A DNA stretch of 64,000 bases from Paenibacillus mangrovi (GCF_022898935.1 NZ_JALIRP010000007.1:124001-188000); one strand, 5' to 3'. Shown: positions 39,379 through 49,896, counted from the stretch's first letter. A program made the numbers and translations. The notes: generated by a model not told the origin, from the letters alone.

Positions 39379-40602
39379 TTAACCTCGTGTATGATCTGCC
39401 CAGCGTTCATTAGGCACTATTGGATACCAATCCGGTCTTACCGGGTCTTTATCATACGAATATCCGCCAAGCTCACGATATAATTCTGCATATTGACGTA
39501 CCTTTTCTCGGTCAACTTTAATGCCAAGGCCCGGCCCATCCGGTACTTGGATTGCTCCGTTCACGTACTTCATTTTGCCGCCGACCAGGATATCATCACA
39601 CAATTGGTGGTAGTGAGCATCTGCCGCATGAGACAGATTTGGAACTACCGCTCCCATGTGCAGCATCGTGGCTAATTGAATACCCAGTTCGCCCGACGAG
39701 TGAACCGCAGTTCCCAACTGAAAAGTTTCGCACACGCCAGCTGCCTTGATACAAGGCCTGATTCCACCCCAAAATGTCGTATCCAGCAAAATAACGTCCA
39801 CAGCCAAATCAAGGATATTCGCTGCAAGCTGTTCAAAGTTAACGACCACTGTATTGGTCGCTGTAGGAATGCGCACCATTGATCGTACACGCCGCATCCC
39901 GTTCAATCCCCATGTCGGATCTTCGAAATAATCGTTGTTCAGATGCTCAATCGCTTGACCGAACCGGATTGCTTCTTCCACGTTTAGCGAAGCATTTGGA
40001 TCATATCGCAGCTTGTCTTTCGGAAATGCAGCCGCTAAAGCATGATAGCATTCCAGCTCATAGTCTGGATGGAACACGCCGCCTTTTAGTTTATGTACTG
40101 TAAAGCCATGCTCCCGCTTCAAATCAGCGCAATGCTGAACCAATTGCTCCGGAGTTCTGACTTCTCCTGGACCGCCCGGGTTATTCGGAGAACGGAAAAA
40201 TAAATAGCTAGCAAACGGAATGTGATCGCGAATTTTACCACCAAGCAGTTGATGGACAGGAACTCCCAGCTTCTGCCCCATAATATCCAGGCAAGCAAAC
40301 TCGATTGCCGCATGAAGCTGTGTCCGATTGTTATACAAACTTGCTGTTGGATTGCATATTTTAAAGCGGAGTTGTTCCAAGCAAAATGGATCGTGACCGA
40401 TCAAATAACTTTTCAGTCCGGCAAAAGCGAGTTCCGCGCTTTCTCCGCCGCCTCCCATTTCTCCATACCCAATAATGCCTTCGTCCGTTTCCACCTCGAT
40501 GATCGTCCGTACGAACCGCCCCCAATGCGCGCCTACCGCGTGCCGTAAAGTCGCTTCGAGCGGAACGGTAATCGTCGTTGCCCGAATATCTACGATTTTC
40601 AT
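39379..40602 (-). CDS. Enolase-superfamily sugar-acid dehydratase (glucarate-dehydratase-like)
   Basis: A 407-residue TIM-barrel enzyme: capping domain, then HKLKGG (KxK base), metal ligand Asp in [10 protein letters not shown], Glu in YFEDPTWG, and a late His in [13 protein letters not shown]. These are the mandelate-racemase/glucarate-dehydratase pattern. It dehydrates an aldarate or aldonate to a 2-keto-3-deoxy product. Downstream of two SDR genes and upstream of the epimerase-fold gene; the third metal ligand is less clear to me. Confidence 0.82.
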   Translation of the reverse strand: MKIVDIRATTITVPLEATLRHAVGAHWGRFVRTIIEVETDEGIIGYGEMGGGGESAELAFAGLKSYLIGHDPFCLEQLRFKICNPTASLYNNRTQLHAAIEFACLDIMGQKLGVPVHQLLGGKIRDHIPFASYLFFRSPNNPGGPGEVRTPEQLVQHCADLKREHGFTVHKLKGGVFHPDYELECYHALAAAFPKDKLRYDPNASLNVEEAIRFGQAIEHLNNDYFEDPTWGLNGMRRVRSMVRIPTATNTVVVNFEQLAANILDLAVDVILLDTTFWGGIRPCIKAAGVCETFQLGTAVHSSGELGIQLATMLHMGAVVPNLSHAADAHYHQLCDDILVGGKMKYVNGAIQVPDGPGLGIKVDREKVRQYAELYRELGGYSYDKDPVRPDWYPIVPNERWADHTRG

Positions 40603-40621
40603 CCTGATAACCTCTCCTCTA

Positions 40622-41416
40622 CTAATCCGGTAGTTTCACGCCGACTGTCGCTAACAATCCACCGTCAACCTTGATATCTGCTCCGGTAATAAAACCAGCT
40701 GCATCGCTGCACAAGTATGCGATAAGTTCCGCCACTTCCTCTGTTGTTCCCACACGTCCGATCGGATGCATTTTGCCCCAGGATTGGATCACTTCTTCCT
40801 GTGTAGATTCTCCTTTAAACTTGTCTGCAGCCCAACGCAGCATCGGCGTATCGACGGAAGCAGGGCATACCACGTTTACGCGAATATTTTCCGATGCATG
40901 ATCCACCGCCATAGCACGTGTCAATGCATTAATTCCGCCTTTGGAGGCCGAATAAGCCGCCACCTGCTGTTGGGCAACATAAGCCTGGACAGAGGAAACA
41001 TTTACAATCGCCCCACCACCCCGTTTTCTCATCTGCGGAATGCAATATTTGGAGGCAAGATACATTCCTTTTAAATTCACGTCAATCACTTCATCCCACA
41101 CGGATTCATCCGTATCTACCACATCGCCATAGCGCTGAACGCCTGCGCTGTTGACTAGCATATCTATCCCGCCAAATGAATCTACTGTCTGCTGCACAGC
41201 TTCTTGTACCTGCACGGCCTTCGAAACATTCGCTTGAATGGCTATAACCCGCTTATCTCCTAACATTTCACATAGTTCATTGGCAATGTCTGTCGCTGCA
41301 TGAGAAGAAATGATTGCAACTGAGGCCCCTTCTTGGGCCAAAAACCGCGCAGCAGCGAGCCCAATTCCTTTGCTCCCTCCTGTTACAAGTGCGACCTTGC
41401 CGTCAAAACGCATCAT
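40622..41416 (-). CDS. SDR oxidoreductase (sugar-acid or glucose dehydrogenase type)
   Basis: A 264-residue dehydrogenase: TGGSKGIG cofactor loop, NSAG, catalytic [24 protein letters not shown], and the terminal [14 protein letters not shown]. The first of two ATGs after AGGAGGAGAGGC is used. The end resembles the C-terminus preserved in the SDR pseudogene at 50.9 kb (DGGLLAKLGVD), so the two are probably paralogues. It is next to a second SDR and two lyases of the same operon. Confidence 0.88.
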   Translation of the reverse strand: MMRFDGKVALVTGGSKGIGLAAARFLAQEGASVAIISSHAATDIANELCEMLGDKRVIAIQANVSKAVQVQEAVQQTVDSFGGIDMLVNSAGVQRYGDVVDTDESVWDEVIDVNLKGMYLASKYCIPQMRKRGGGAIVNVSSVQAYVAQQQVAAYSASKGGINALTRAMAVDHASENIRVNVVCPASVDTPMLRWAADKFKGESTQEEVIQSWGKMHPIGRVGTTEEVAELIAYLCSDAAGFITGADIKVDGGLLATVGVKLPD

Positions 41417-41444
41417 GCCTCTCCTCCTCATTCTTCATCATAAT

Positions 41445-42218
41445 CTAGGCCATTTTCCCAAATGTGCACCCGCCGTCAATGTACATAGGTGAACCCATCA
41501 TAAACTTCGATTCGTCCGAGGCGAGGAAGAGAGCCGCATTCGCCACATCCTCAGGTCTTCCCAGTTCTCCTCCTAACTGCCGCTTTCGAATCGTATTCAG
41601 ACCTTCTTCAGGATCCGAATAGGACTCCTTTAAGTACTTCTCGACAAACGGGGTTAAAATGGTACCGGGTAAGAGTGCATTGACGCGGATGTTATAAGGG
41701 GCATAATCGACCTGCATACATTTCGTTAGCGTCAACACAGCTCCTTTGGTCGCCGCATATACCGCTCTCCTCATCAGCCCGATCTCCGCGATCGCCGAAG
41801 ACATGTTAATGATGGTGCCGCTCTTATTTTCCATCATGTGAGGAACGATATATTTGCAAGGGAGAAACACGCCTTTCATATTCACATTCACCACGCGGTC
41901 CCACAGTTCCTCGGTAAGTTCGTGTATGGCGCCAACACCGGAAATCCCTGCATTGTTGAACAAAATATCAATTCTGCCAAAATGGCCAAGTGCTTGATTG
42001 ACCATCCTTTCTACAGCCTCAGCATTTGTTACATCGGCCTGAATAAATACAGCTTCGCCTCCCTGTTGTACAATTTCTGCAGCCGTTTGCTTTCCACTCT
42101 CTTCAGCCAAATCAACCACCACGACCTTAGCTCCCTCTTTCGCAAACAACAGTGCCGTTGATTTTCCGATGCCTGAGCCGGAGCCCGTGATTAGAGCAAC
42201 TTTATTTTGCAGTCTCAT
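41445..42218 (-). CDS. SDR oxidoreductase
   Basis: A 257-residue dehydrogenase: TGSGSGIG, NNAGIS, INMSSAIAEIGLMRRAVYAATKGAV with Ser/Tyr/Lys, and DGGCTFGKMA at the end. Probably oxidises or reduces a sugar-acid intermediate. I use the ATG giving MRLQNK, the usual family start, 8 nt after AAAGGATGATC. An ATG four codons earlier overlaps the enolase stop (ATGA) and is a real alternative. Confidence 0.87.
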   Translation of the reverse strand: MRLQNKVALITGSGSGIGKSTALLFAKEGAKVVVVDLAEESGKQTAAEIVQQGGEAVFIQADVTNAEAVERMVNQALGHFGRIDILFNNAGISGVGAIHELTEELWDRVVNVNMKGVFLPCKYIVPHMMENKSGTIINMSSAIAEIGLMRRAVYAATKGAVLTLTKCMQVDYAPYNIRVNALLPGTILTPFVEKYLKESYSDPEEGLNTIRKRQLGGELGRPEDVANAALFLASDESKFMMGSPMYIDGGCTFGKMA

Positions 42219-42226
42219 GATTTTGA

Positions 42227-43546
42227 TCATCCTTTCTTAGATAAATGATTTGTGTGTGATAAAATACTCCCACCTGCGAATGCTCCACCAAGCTGCTCGT
42301 TAATACGCAGAAGCTGATTATATTTGGATAAACGTGAAGAGCGCGCAAGTGAGCCAATTTTAATCTGTCCGCCATTTAGTCCAACTGCCAAATCTGAGAG
42401 TGTAGCGTCTTCCGTCTCGCCCGAACGGGCAGAAATGACGGTTTGAAATCCAGCGCTCTTGGCTAAACGAACGGCTGCTACCGTTTCCGTTAAGGTACCG
42501 ATCTGATTCATTTTGACCAGTACAGCATTTCCTGCTTTGATATCGATCCCATGTTGAATACGATTAGGATTGGTAGTGAAAAGGTCGTCCCCTACTAATT
42601 GCACTTTTCCACCAAGCCTTGCCGTCAGCTCCTGCCAGCCTTCCCAGTCATCTTCAGCAAGCCCATCCTCAATAGACAAGATCGGGTAACGGTGAATCCA
42701 TTGTTCTAACATATCAATCATTTGCGAGGAGGAGAGGATTCGCTGCTCAGAATGAAGCTCGTATACATGGTTATTAATGTTATAGAAATGCGACGAAGCA
42801 ATATCTAGCGCAATACCTACCTCTTCACCCAATTTTAAACCTGCAAGCTCGATCGCACTGCAAAGCAATTCTAGCGCTTCCTCATTCGATGACAGCGCAG
42901 GGCCGAATCCGCCTTCATCAGCCAATAAGTAACCGACGTAGCCCTTTTTTAAAATCAGCTCTTGAGTCTTCCAGTACACGGCAGATATCATTTCGAGCGC
43001 TTGAGGGTAAGTTTCTGCACCGACGGGGTAAATTAAAAAATCTTGGATATCGATATTTTTTCCTGCATGAAGTCCCCCGCTAATGATATTTACCATAGGC
43101 AGCGGAATGGACAAACGCTCATTTTCGGACAGGTACATATCAGCCAAATGCCTATACAACGGTTTGCCAGCCGCAGATGCGACAGCGTGAGCCGCCGCAA
43201 ATGAAATTCCTAGAATCGCATTTGCCCCTAGCCTCGATTTATTGTCCGTTCCATCCAGTTCCAGCATCCGATGATCTAGATTCGCTTGATCTTCAGCATC
43301 TTGACCGATGAGTATTCCAGACAACTCATGATTGACATGATGAACGGCTTTTTGCACACCTTTTCCACGAAAACGGGAGGAATCGCCGTCCCTTAATTCC
43401 CACGCTTCAAATCGTCCTGTCGATGCCCCGGATGGAACCATCATGCGTCCGGTATGCCCGGATTCAAGCGTTACATCCACCTCCACGGTGGGGTTCCCTC
43501 TTGAATCCAAGATTTCTCTTCCTGTAATGCTTTTGATTCTATTCAC
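42227..43546 (-). CDS. Divergent enolase paralogue
   Basis: A 439-residue enolase homologue: DSRGNPTVEVDV, SGASTGRFEAWELRDGD, EDGLAEDDWEGW, GDDLFTTNP and KMNQIGTLTETV with the catalytic Lys. Two usually invariant places differ: SHRSGETED reads SARSGETED, and the QEF segment reads QDF. This speaks against housekeeping 2-phosphoglycerate turnover. It is embedded in a sugar-acid operon, overlapping the kinase gene before it by 8 bp, and may act on a related phosphorylated sugar acid. Confidence 0.85.
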   Translation of the reverse strand: MNRIKSITGREILDSRGNPTVEVDVTLESGHTGRMMVPSGASTGRFEAWELRDGDSSRFRGKGVQKAVHHVNHELSGILIGQDAEDQANLDHRMLELDGTDNKSRLGANAILGISFAAAHAVASAAGKPLYRHLADMYLSENERLSIPLPMVNIISGGLHAGKNIDIQDFLIYPVGAETYPQALEMISAVYWKTQELILKKGYVGYLLADEGGFGPALSSNEEALELLCSAIELAGLKLGEEVGIALDIASSHFYNINNHVYELHSEQRILSSSQMIDMLEQWIHRYPILSIEDGLAEDDWEGWQELTARLGGKVQLVGDDLFTTNPNRIQHGIDIKAGNAVLVKMNQIGTLTETVAAVRLAKSAGFQTVISARSGETEDATLSDLAVGLNGGQIKIGSLARSSRLSKYNQLLRINEQLGGAFAGGSILSHTNHLSKKG

Positions 43547-44525
43547 GTTCTGGTTCTCCTTTCAGTGCTTTTTCAATCACAGGTAGCGGATTCTCAACGG
43601 ATGTCGATTGGATCCACGCGATAGCGGTTGAACGGATGATGTCTATTAGTTCATCCTTGATATAATCGACCGTCGATTTCCCATCCAGTCTCGCTAACAG
43701 CAGCAACCCGATATGAGGAAGCAGATGTCTGGTTTCTAATTGATACTCGTTCATAAACGCCTGAATAAGAGCATAGCTCTCACGTTCTCTTTTCAACCCC
43801 CACCCTTTGAGCAATAAATGGGTCAGCAGAAAAGCGACATCAAAAACCGGGTTTCCCCAATGCGCCACTTCATAGTCCAATAAAATCATTCGATCGTTAT
43901 CGTCAACCAACATATTTTTGGGCGAAAAATCACCATGTACAATGCAGCTCGAATTTTCGGTTAATTCCCATATTAAGTCATCGATTTCGCTTTGAAGCTG
44001 TGGGTACAGACGTTTCAGGTAGACATAGAAGGGATCTACTCGCAATTGTTCGAAATAGCTGAGATCCTGAAAAACTTTGATCTGCTCTAGAGGAGCAGTT
44101 CGGCTGTTGAAATGCATCATACGCAGCAGCTCTCCAGCTTGACGTGCGACCTCAACCGAGAACCGGCCTTCCATAAGCACGCTTTTCCAAGTCTTAGCCC
44201 CTTCTGGCGCGCACGTCATGACATAAAGATGCTCATTCGGATCTTCATGCACGATTTGCGGGAGTGAATTTTCAGGAAGCAGTTGTGTGAGAAACTTCAT
44301 CGCTTGAACTTCGCGCACAATTCTGTTCACATCGGAATACCACTCTGCTTGAACATTCAACTTGGCAAGCGCTTGCTTCAGCACAAGCCTCGTTTCACCG
44401 CAAGTTATTTTCCAGACCTGACAAGAAACTCCGCCTGCTAACTGTTCAACTACAGCTTCGTGATCTGGATGGATCAGCCTTGTCTTGATTACGTATTCCT
44501 TGACTTCTTCGGAGGAAATTAACAC
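43539..44525 (-). CDS. APH-fold sugar(-acid) kinase
   Basis: A 328-residue phosphotransferase: GGVSCQVWKI near the N-terminus, the catalytic loop IVHGDFSPKNMLVD (Asp and Asn) and metal LLDYEVAHWG. The family phosphorylates small alcohols. Its overlap with the enolase-like gene suggests it makes the phosphorylated substrate for that enzyme. The ATPase/permease/binding-protein genes lie directly upstream. Confidence 0.82.
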   Translation of the reverse strand: MLISSEEVKEYVIKTRLIHPDHEAVVEQLAGGVSCQVWKITCGETRLVLKQALAKLNVQAEWYSDVNRIVREVQAMKFLTQLLPENSLPQIVHEDPNEHLYVMTCAPEGAKTWKSVLMEGRFSVEVARQAGELLRMMHFNSRTAPLEQIKVFQDLSYFEQLRVDPFYVYLKRLYPQLQSEIDDLIWELTENSSCIVHGDFSPKNMLVDDNDRMILLDYEVAHWGNPVFDVAFLLTHLLLKGWGLKRERESYALIQAFMNEYQLETRHLLPHIGLLLLARLDGKSTVDYIKDELIDIIRSTAIAWIQSTSVENPLPVIEKALKGEPERE

Positions 44526-44582
44526 TTTAGTCGCCTGCCTTTACATAATCTGATGTCAATGCCAGAACATTCGGACGATCAA

Positions 44583-45617
44583 CTATTTCTGAAGCTGTAA
44601 ATTCGAGAAATACTCATCTTTTAAAAAGGTTTGTGATTCCGCCAAGTTATCTCCATTAATCAGTGCAGCATTAACCAATATATCGTCTGTGTTCGTCATC
44701 TCTCTCTTTCCATTGATGATCTCAAGAAGCGTATCCACAGTCGCTCGTGCGAGCTCCTTTGGTTTATTGGCTACGGCCAGCTTCAAGGCGCTGTTTGGAT
44801 CCATAATTTTGAGGACCTCAGGCTCTGAGCCGTCATGGCTGACAACAAGCTCAGTTGCAGAGGTTCCTCTTCCACGCGCTTCCAACGCCGCTAAAGCTCC
44901 AAGTGACATATCGCCATTACCGCCATAGAATACATTGGCGTCCGAGTTCTTTTGCAGGAAATCCTCCGTGACATTCAAAGCAACATCTTTCTTCGATTTA
45001 CCGTCCAATCTGCCTGCAATCTTGGCGTTAGGAAGCACTTTTTGAAAGCCTTTAACGAAGCCGTCAATTCGATCGTTCACAGGTTTAATGCCAATGCTAT
45101 CAATCAAGCAAAGTACAGGCGCTTTATCCGGGAACTTCTTCTGGAAGGTTTTAGCTGCCTCTTCGCCTCCTAATGCTCCAGCATCTGATTCCGGTATGCC
45201 GACAAATGGTGCCTTGGCAATGGCGGGATCGTGTTTAATGGCAAAAGTCGCGACCGGAATGCCTGCTTGCTGCGCTTCATTGATATCTGCGGATGCAGCT
45301 TTCGGTTCAAGCAAAGCATAGATAATTCCATCAACCTTTTGGGCGATCAGATTTTCCATCTGCGTTGTCATGTTGGCTTGGTCTGCTTTCCCGTCCAGTT
45401 CGACCAATTCAATGCCCTTTTCTTTGGCATATGCTTGCGTTTGTTTGGCATGTGCTTGATAGTACGGATGTTCCGCGGTTAAATAAATGACACCGATCTT
45501 CAGTTTCTTTTTGGTATTGTCCCCACCGGCGGTCTTGGTTTCACCGCATCCTGCTGCAATCGCTGCCGTTAGTAACAATATCAACGTCAGTGCAACAAAT
45601 TTACGAACATTAACCAT
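44583..45617 (-). CDS. Sugar-binding lipoprotein of RbsB type
   Basis: A 344-residue periplasmic-binding-protein-I-type lipoprotein: lipobox AAIAAGC (Cys24), LKIGVIYLTAEHPYYQAHAK first strand, and a QAGIPVATF hinge region. It captures a sugar outside the membrane for the RbsC-type permease, whose gene overlaps its start by 8 bp. The cognate sugar cannot be read from the sequence; operon context suggests an aldonate or similar. Confidence 0.93.
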   Translation of the reverse strand: MVNVRKFVALTLILLLTAAIAAGCGETKTAGGDNTKKKLKIGVIYLTAEHPYYQAHAKQTQAYAKEKGIELVELDGKADQANMTTQMENLIAQKVDGIIYALLEPKAASADINEAQQAGIPVATFAIKHDPAIAKAPFVGIPESDAGALGGEEAAKTFQKKFPDKAPVLCLIDSIGIKPVNDRIDGFVKGFQKVLPNAKIAGRLDGKSKKDVALNVTEDFLQKNSDANVFYGGNGDMSLGALAALEARGRGTSATELVVSHDGSEPEVLKIMDPNSALKLAVANKPKELARATVDTLLEIINGKREMTNTDDILVNAALINGDNLAESQTFLKDEYFSNLQLQK

Positions 45618-46605
45618 TCACGCTTCCTCCCCTTTGGACATTTTTCAATAACCCTTTAAAATTGATACCGTTCCCTTTTAGTGTCATATCAACCATGACC
45701 GCAAGGACAAGTACAACACCCTTAATGATGTATTGATAGAATGCATTGACACCCAAAAGGTTGAGTCCATTGGAAAGAACACCAACGATCATTGTCCCGA
45801 TGAGCGTGCCTGTTAAAGAGCCTTCTCCGCCTTTTACACTAACCCCGCCAAGGAAAACGGCAATGATAACATCAAATTCGAACCCCTGACCGATCTGCGG
45901 ATTGCCTGAGTTTAATCTAGATGCCATGATGACCCCGCTAAGACCTGTTAACAATCCAACAATGACATACAAGGAAAACATCACTTTTTTAACAGGAATG
46001 CCGGATAATCTCGCTGTTTCGATATTTCCTCCAATGGCATAGGTATATTTGCCAAGCAAGGTTTTGCTTAGAATGAAACCGAAAACAACGTAAATGATCA
46101 ACAAAATAAGGACAGGAATAGGCAGAAATCCGATATACCCCCTTCCCAAGTTCATGAATTCCAGCGGAAGTCCATTGACGACAGCCTGCCCATCTGCAAG
46201 GAGATACGCGATTCCACGTACCGCATACATCGTACCGAGTGTGGCAATGACAGGGTTTATTTTCGCTCCAACAATCATGGCTGCATTTAACGATCCGATA
46301 ATTCCTCCGGATACAACCGCCAAAATTGCTGCCAAAAGTATAGGTATGCCTCCCTGAACCAATAGAGCAAATACGACGCCCGACAGCGCCAGAGTACTGC
46401 CTACAGAAATATCAAGTCCGCATGTAATCATGATGAATGTCGCGCCGGCAGCAGCGATCGCTACCATAGACTGCTGTCTAATCAAATTCGTTATATTCGT
46501 GACGGTGAAAAAATCCTCGGATAACAACGCCATGACCAGTGAAAACAAAATCAATATGCCAAGCAAAATGAACTGCTGCAAACTTTTGGTGTTATTGAAC
46601 TTCAT
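45610..46605 (-). CDS. Sugar ABC transporter permease, RbsC type
   Basis: A 331-residue membrane protein with eight or more helices, typical of RbsC/XylH: ITCGLDISVGSTLALSGVV, GLSGVIMASRLNSGNP and VFLGGVSVKGGEGSLTGTLIG. Overlaps the ATPase gene before it by 14 bp and the binding-protein gene after it by 8 bp. Confidence 0.94.
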   Translation of the reverse strand: MKFNNTKSLQQFILLGILILFSLVMALLSEDFFTVTNITNLIRQQSMVAIAAAGATFIMITCGLDISVGSTLALSGVVFALLVQGGIPILLAAILAVVSGGIIGSLNAAMIVGAKINPVIATLGTMYAVRGIAYLLADGQAVVNGLPLEFMNLGRGYIGFLPIPVLILLIIYVVFGFILSKTLLGKYTYAIGGNIETARLSGIPVKKVMFSLYVIVGLLTGLSGVIMASRLNSGNPQIGQGFEFDVIIAVFLGGVSVKGGEGSLTGTLIGTMIVGVLSNGLNLLGVNAFYQYIIKGVVLVLAVMVDMTLKGNGINFKGLLKNVQRGGSVNG

Positions 46606-48097
46606 GCGTTACACCTCCAACAGACAACTCCATGATTTTTTCCTGTGTGGCTTCTCGCTTCGGTAAAATGTCAACTACCCTGCCTTCTCGTAACACCATA
46701 ATCTCATCACACATGCCGAGCAGCTCCGGCAATTCCGAAGAAAACATCATAATGGCCTTGCCTTCTTTGGCTAACTGGTTCATAATTTCATAAATTTCTT
46801 TTTTGGCTCCGATATCGATCCCACGTGTAGGTTCATCAAGAAGAATGACGTCCGCATCCGTGTTGATCCATTTGGAGAAAATCGCCTTTTGCTGATTGCC
46901 GCCGCTTAAATACTGAATTTGCTGCTCACTGCTTGGCGTTTTTATTTTATAGCGGCTGATCGCCTTATCTGCTAACTCTTTATCTTTTTTTCGCTGAATG
47001 ACCTTCCACCTTGAAATCAATTGGCTGCTTGATAGAGAAATATTTTCACGAACTGTCATCACGCCTACGATTCCTTGCGAGCGCCTTTCTTCAGGGAGCA
47101 GGGCAATGCCAAGTTTGATCGCTTCCTCCGGCGTATTCATCGGTTTAACACGTTTGCCTTTGTAAAAGATTTCTCCTTTAATAATTTTGTTATCTCCAAA
47201 TAACGTCCGCGCCAGCTCCGTCTTACCTGCACCTGCAAGGCCTGACACACCAAGGATTTGTCCTTGCTTGAGCACAAAACTAACGTCTTTAAGCAATTCC
47301 GCGGCGTAAACATGTTCCACCTTCAACACTTCTTCACCGATCACTTTATCCGATACAGGAAATGTTTCATTCAATTCCCTGCCTACCATGAGCTTAATAA
47401 TCTCGCCTTTATCGGTTTCACTGACCTGCACAACCCCGGTGTTTTCCCCATCTCGAAGTACCGTTATCCGATCCCCGACCGTGAAAATATCTTCAAATCG
47501 ATGTGAAACTAACAGAAACGAAATTCCTTTCTCTTTTAATGCGAGCATCATTTTGAATAGCTCTTTCGACTCCGCATCCGTAAGCGACGCGGTTGGTTCA
47601 TCCATAACGATCAGCTTCGCTCTCTCTGAAAGCGCTTTAGAGATTAGCATCATTTGTTTTTGTGATACGCTAAGATCCCTCACTAATTGATGAGCGTTTA
47701 GCTTGATATGAAGCTCTTTCAGTATTTGATCCGTCTTTTCCGCATTTCGTTTACGTCCAATCACGCCGAATCTGGCATACTCATTGCCGAGCGTCATGTT
47801 TTCTTCTACTGTAAGCATATTAATCACACTGAGTTCTTGGAAAATAAAGCTGATCCCCAATTTCCGTGCATCATAAGGCTTTCTTATATTCGCACGAACA
47901 CCATCAAAGACAATCTCCCCGTCATCCAATAAATCAGCGCCCGCAAGCAATTTGATCAGCGTCGATTTGCCTGCCCCGTTCTCCCCCATGAGGCAATGAA
48001 TCTCCCCAGGCTTGATGAAAAGGCTTGCACCTTTTAGCGCTTGAACTCCAGGGTAGCTTTTGCGAATATTGGTCATTTCGAGCAGGTATTTCGCCAC
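46592..48097 (-). CDS. Sugar ABC transporter ATPase, RbsA type (double ABC)
   Basis: A 501-residue protein with two fused ABC domains. Domain 1: Walker A GENGAGKSTLIK, signature LSVSQKQ, Walker B LIVMDEPTASL. Domain 2: GLAGAGKTELAR, LSGGNQQKAIFSKW, VILLDEPTRGID. The GTG start seven nt after GGAGG is chosen over an upstream ATA/ATG set that contains that ribosome site. Energises the RbsC-type importer. Confidence 0.94.
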   Translation of the reverse strand: MAKYLLEMTNIRKSYPGVQALKGASLFIKPGEIHCLMGENGAGKSTLIKLLAGADLLDDGEIVFDGVRANIRKPYDARKLGISFIFQELSVINMLTVEENMTLGNEYARFGVIGRKRNAEKTDQILKELHIKLNAHQLVRDLSVSQKQMMLISKALSERAKLIVMDEPTASLTDAESKELFKMMLALKEKGISFLLVSHRFEDIFTVGDRITVLRDGENTGVVQVSETDKGEIIKLMVGRELNETFPVSDKVIGEEVLKVEHVYAAELLKDVSFVLKQGQILGVSGLAGAGKTELARTLFGDNKIIKGEIFYKGKRVKPMNTPEEAIKLGIALLPEERRSQGIVGVMTVRENISLSSSQLISRWKVIQRKKDKELADKAISRYKIKTPSSEQQIQYLSGGNQQKAIFSKWINTDADVILLDEPTRGIDIGAKKEIYEIMNQLAKEGKAIMMFSSELPELLGMCDEIMVLREGRVVDILPKREATQEKIMELSVGGVTHEVQ

Positions 48098-48137
48098 GCC
48101 TTCTCCCTCCATTATCAAACGGATCGCCTCTAATGCC

Positions 48138-49217
48138 TTATTCGTTATTTACAATAGATAGCGCCGCTTTCATATAGCCGAGTGCATAAGCCATACCGGC
48201 ATGCCATGGGGCATTGCAAGAGATCTGGGGGGTATGGTCCGGAATAAACACGCCATCGAAATTATTCTTCTTGTAAATGCGAAGCGCCTTGATCATATCA
48301 ATATCGCCTTCATCGACAAATACTTCTCTGTATTCAGGTACTTTCCCGATCACATTCCGGAAATGGACATAGCAGATTTTATTTTGTTTCGTAAGTTGAT
48401 CTATCGTCTCGTAGAGATTCCCTTCTGACATTTCCTGGACGGTCCCCATGCAAAAATCTAATGCATTCGCATGACTCGGCACCGAATCCAGCATTTTTTG
48501 AAATAAATGAGGTTGATATACCAGGCGAGGGGTTCCCCGAAGCTGCGGCATTGGAGGATCATCTGGGTGTGCAGCCAAGCGAACTCCGGTTTCTTCAGCT
48601 ACAGGAACCAGCTCTTTTAGAAAATAAGTATATCGTTCCCAAAGCTCACCCTCGGAGATTTGCGGCATGGTGCCTTCTGGCGCTTGCGGATCATAAGTCA
48701 TGTTCCATACTTCACCTTGAGGGATTGGCGTCTGATCATTTGCATTACTTGGCGTAAAACCGACGGAAACCGCTCCTCCTCTAGCAAATTCCCCCTTCGT
48801 ATGTCCCCATACACCAGCTAAGCTGAAATTGTAGCCCATGACAGGGATGCCTGCCTTACCGACATTGCGAATGATCGACTTCAATAATTCTATCTGTTCA
48901 TCTCGGCGAGGACCGTTCAACAGCACGTCATGCCAGTGGGCAGGATCGAAGTTTTCGATCGCATATAATTCAAGTCCCTCTTCATTGATCTCATCTTTCA
49001 ATTTTCTCAGAGATTCATAAGACCAATCTTCCATATTTCCAGATGTTATACCCCAATTGTTAGTTGCATCGGTTGCTGGAATACCATCCTTGGACATCGT
49101 AGGAAAATAATCAACAAGGTGAGCTATAATGTGTGTGCATCCCGCTTGTTTGGCAAAGCGATAATTCTCTCTGGTCAGCATGTGGCGATAAAGACCTATC
49201 CCTAATTTCATAACCAT
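48138..49217 (-). CDS. Mannonate dehydratase-like enzyme (UxuA family)
   Basis: A 359-residue TIM-barrel protein: YRHMLTRENYRFAKQAGCTH, NWGITSGNMEDWS, and the metal-binding LAAHPDDPPMPQLRGTPRLV, CMGTVQEM, YVHFRNV and FIPDHTP stretches characteristic of UxuA. Dehydrates mannonate or a close aldonate to 2-keto-3-deoxygluconate. The start follows GGGAGGAATC; an ATG two codons on is possible. It sits between the RraA-like and RbsA-type genes of the same operon. Confidence 0.85.
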   Translation of the reverse strand: MVMKLGIGLYRHMLTRENYRFAKQAGCTHIIAHLVDYFPTMSKDGIPATDATNNWGITSGNMEDWSYESLRKLKDEINEEGLELYAIENFDPAHWHDVLLNGPRRDEQIELLKSIIRNVGKAGIPVMGYNFSLAGVWGHTKGEFARGGAVSVGFTPSNANDQTPIPQGEVWNMTYDPQAPEGTMPQISEGELWERYTYFLKELVPVAEETGVRLAAHPDDPPMPQLRGTPRLVYQPHLFQKMLDSVPSHANALDFCMGTVQEMSEGNLYETIDQLTKQNKICYVHFRNVIGKVPEYREVFVDEGDIDMIKALRIYKKNNFDGVFIPDHTPQISCNAPWHAGMAYALGYMKAALSIVNNE

Positions 49218-49230
49218 GATTCCTCCCGCT

Positions 49231-49896
49231 TTACAGAACGCCAAAGGTATCAAAAGCTTCTCTGACCGACATACCGCCTCTGATGGCATCCCTTACTTTA
49301 TTCTCACTGGACACTTTCTTCAACGCTTCAGTTATTACTTTATCTTCCAAATATTGAGGAATGATGACGATACCGTCAAAATCGCAAAACATAAGATCAT
49401 TCGGCTGAATCATTATACCGCCGCATTCAATCGGCACTCTATGCTGCAAAATAATGTTTCTGCCCTTGCTGTCGCGTGGAATATAGCCAGAAGAGAATAC
49501 GGGGAATTCGAGCAATTCAATTTTATCCGTATCGCGGATGTATCCATCCACAATAGCCCCTCGTCCCCCACGGGCAATGGCGGCATTAGACACCAGTTCA
49601 CCCCAAACGGCGGATCTACCTGAAGGAAGACTTACCACATAGATATCACCCGGCAGGATGGCATCAAGAGAATCAATTAACCCATCATAAGGCTGCTCCA
49701 GCGTCTCGAAGACATCGACAGCAAGCACAGGGTACGCACGGCCAACAGCTTTCATTCGTCGTTCAAGCGGACGGATTGAACTATTTAACGTTTGATTCCG
49801 ATACCCAAAGTCGTCCAATATATCCGAAATAACCGATGAGTTCAAATTCTTCGTAAGCTCGTCAAAATAATCATGATCCCTGTTCATAGCTTCCAC
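49231..49896 (-). CDS. RraA/HMG-aldolase-like protein
   Basis: A 221-residue protein of the RraA superfamily: SSVISDILDDFGYRNQ, DIYVVSLPSGRSAVWGEL, and the signature GAIVDGYIRDTDKIELL, whose Arg-Asp binds substrate carboxylate and metal. Enzymatic members are oxaloacetate decarboxylases or 4-carboxy-4-hydroxy-2-oxo-acid aldolases, which fits cleavage of a keto-acid made by the operon's dehydratases. Separated from the UxuA-like gene by 13 bp. Confidence 0.85.
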   Translation of the reverse strand: MEAMNRDHDYFDELTKNLNSSVISDILDDFGYRNQTLNSSIRPLERRMKAVGRAYPVLAVDVFETLEQPYDGLIDSLDAILPGDIYVVSLPSGRSAVWGELVSNAAIARGGRGAIVDGYIRDTDKIELLEFPVFSSGYIPRDSKGRNIILQHRVPIECGGIMIQPNDLMFCDFDGIVIIPQYLEDKVITEALKKVSSENKVRDAIRGGMSVREAFDTFGVL

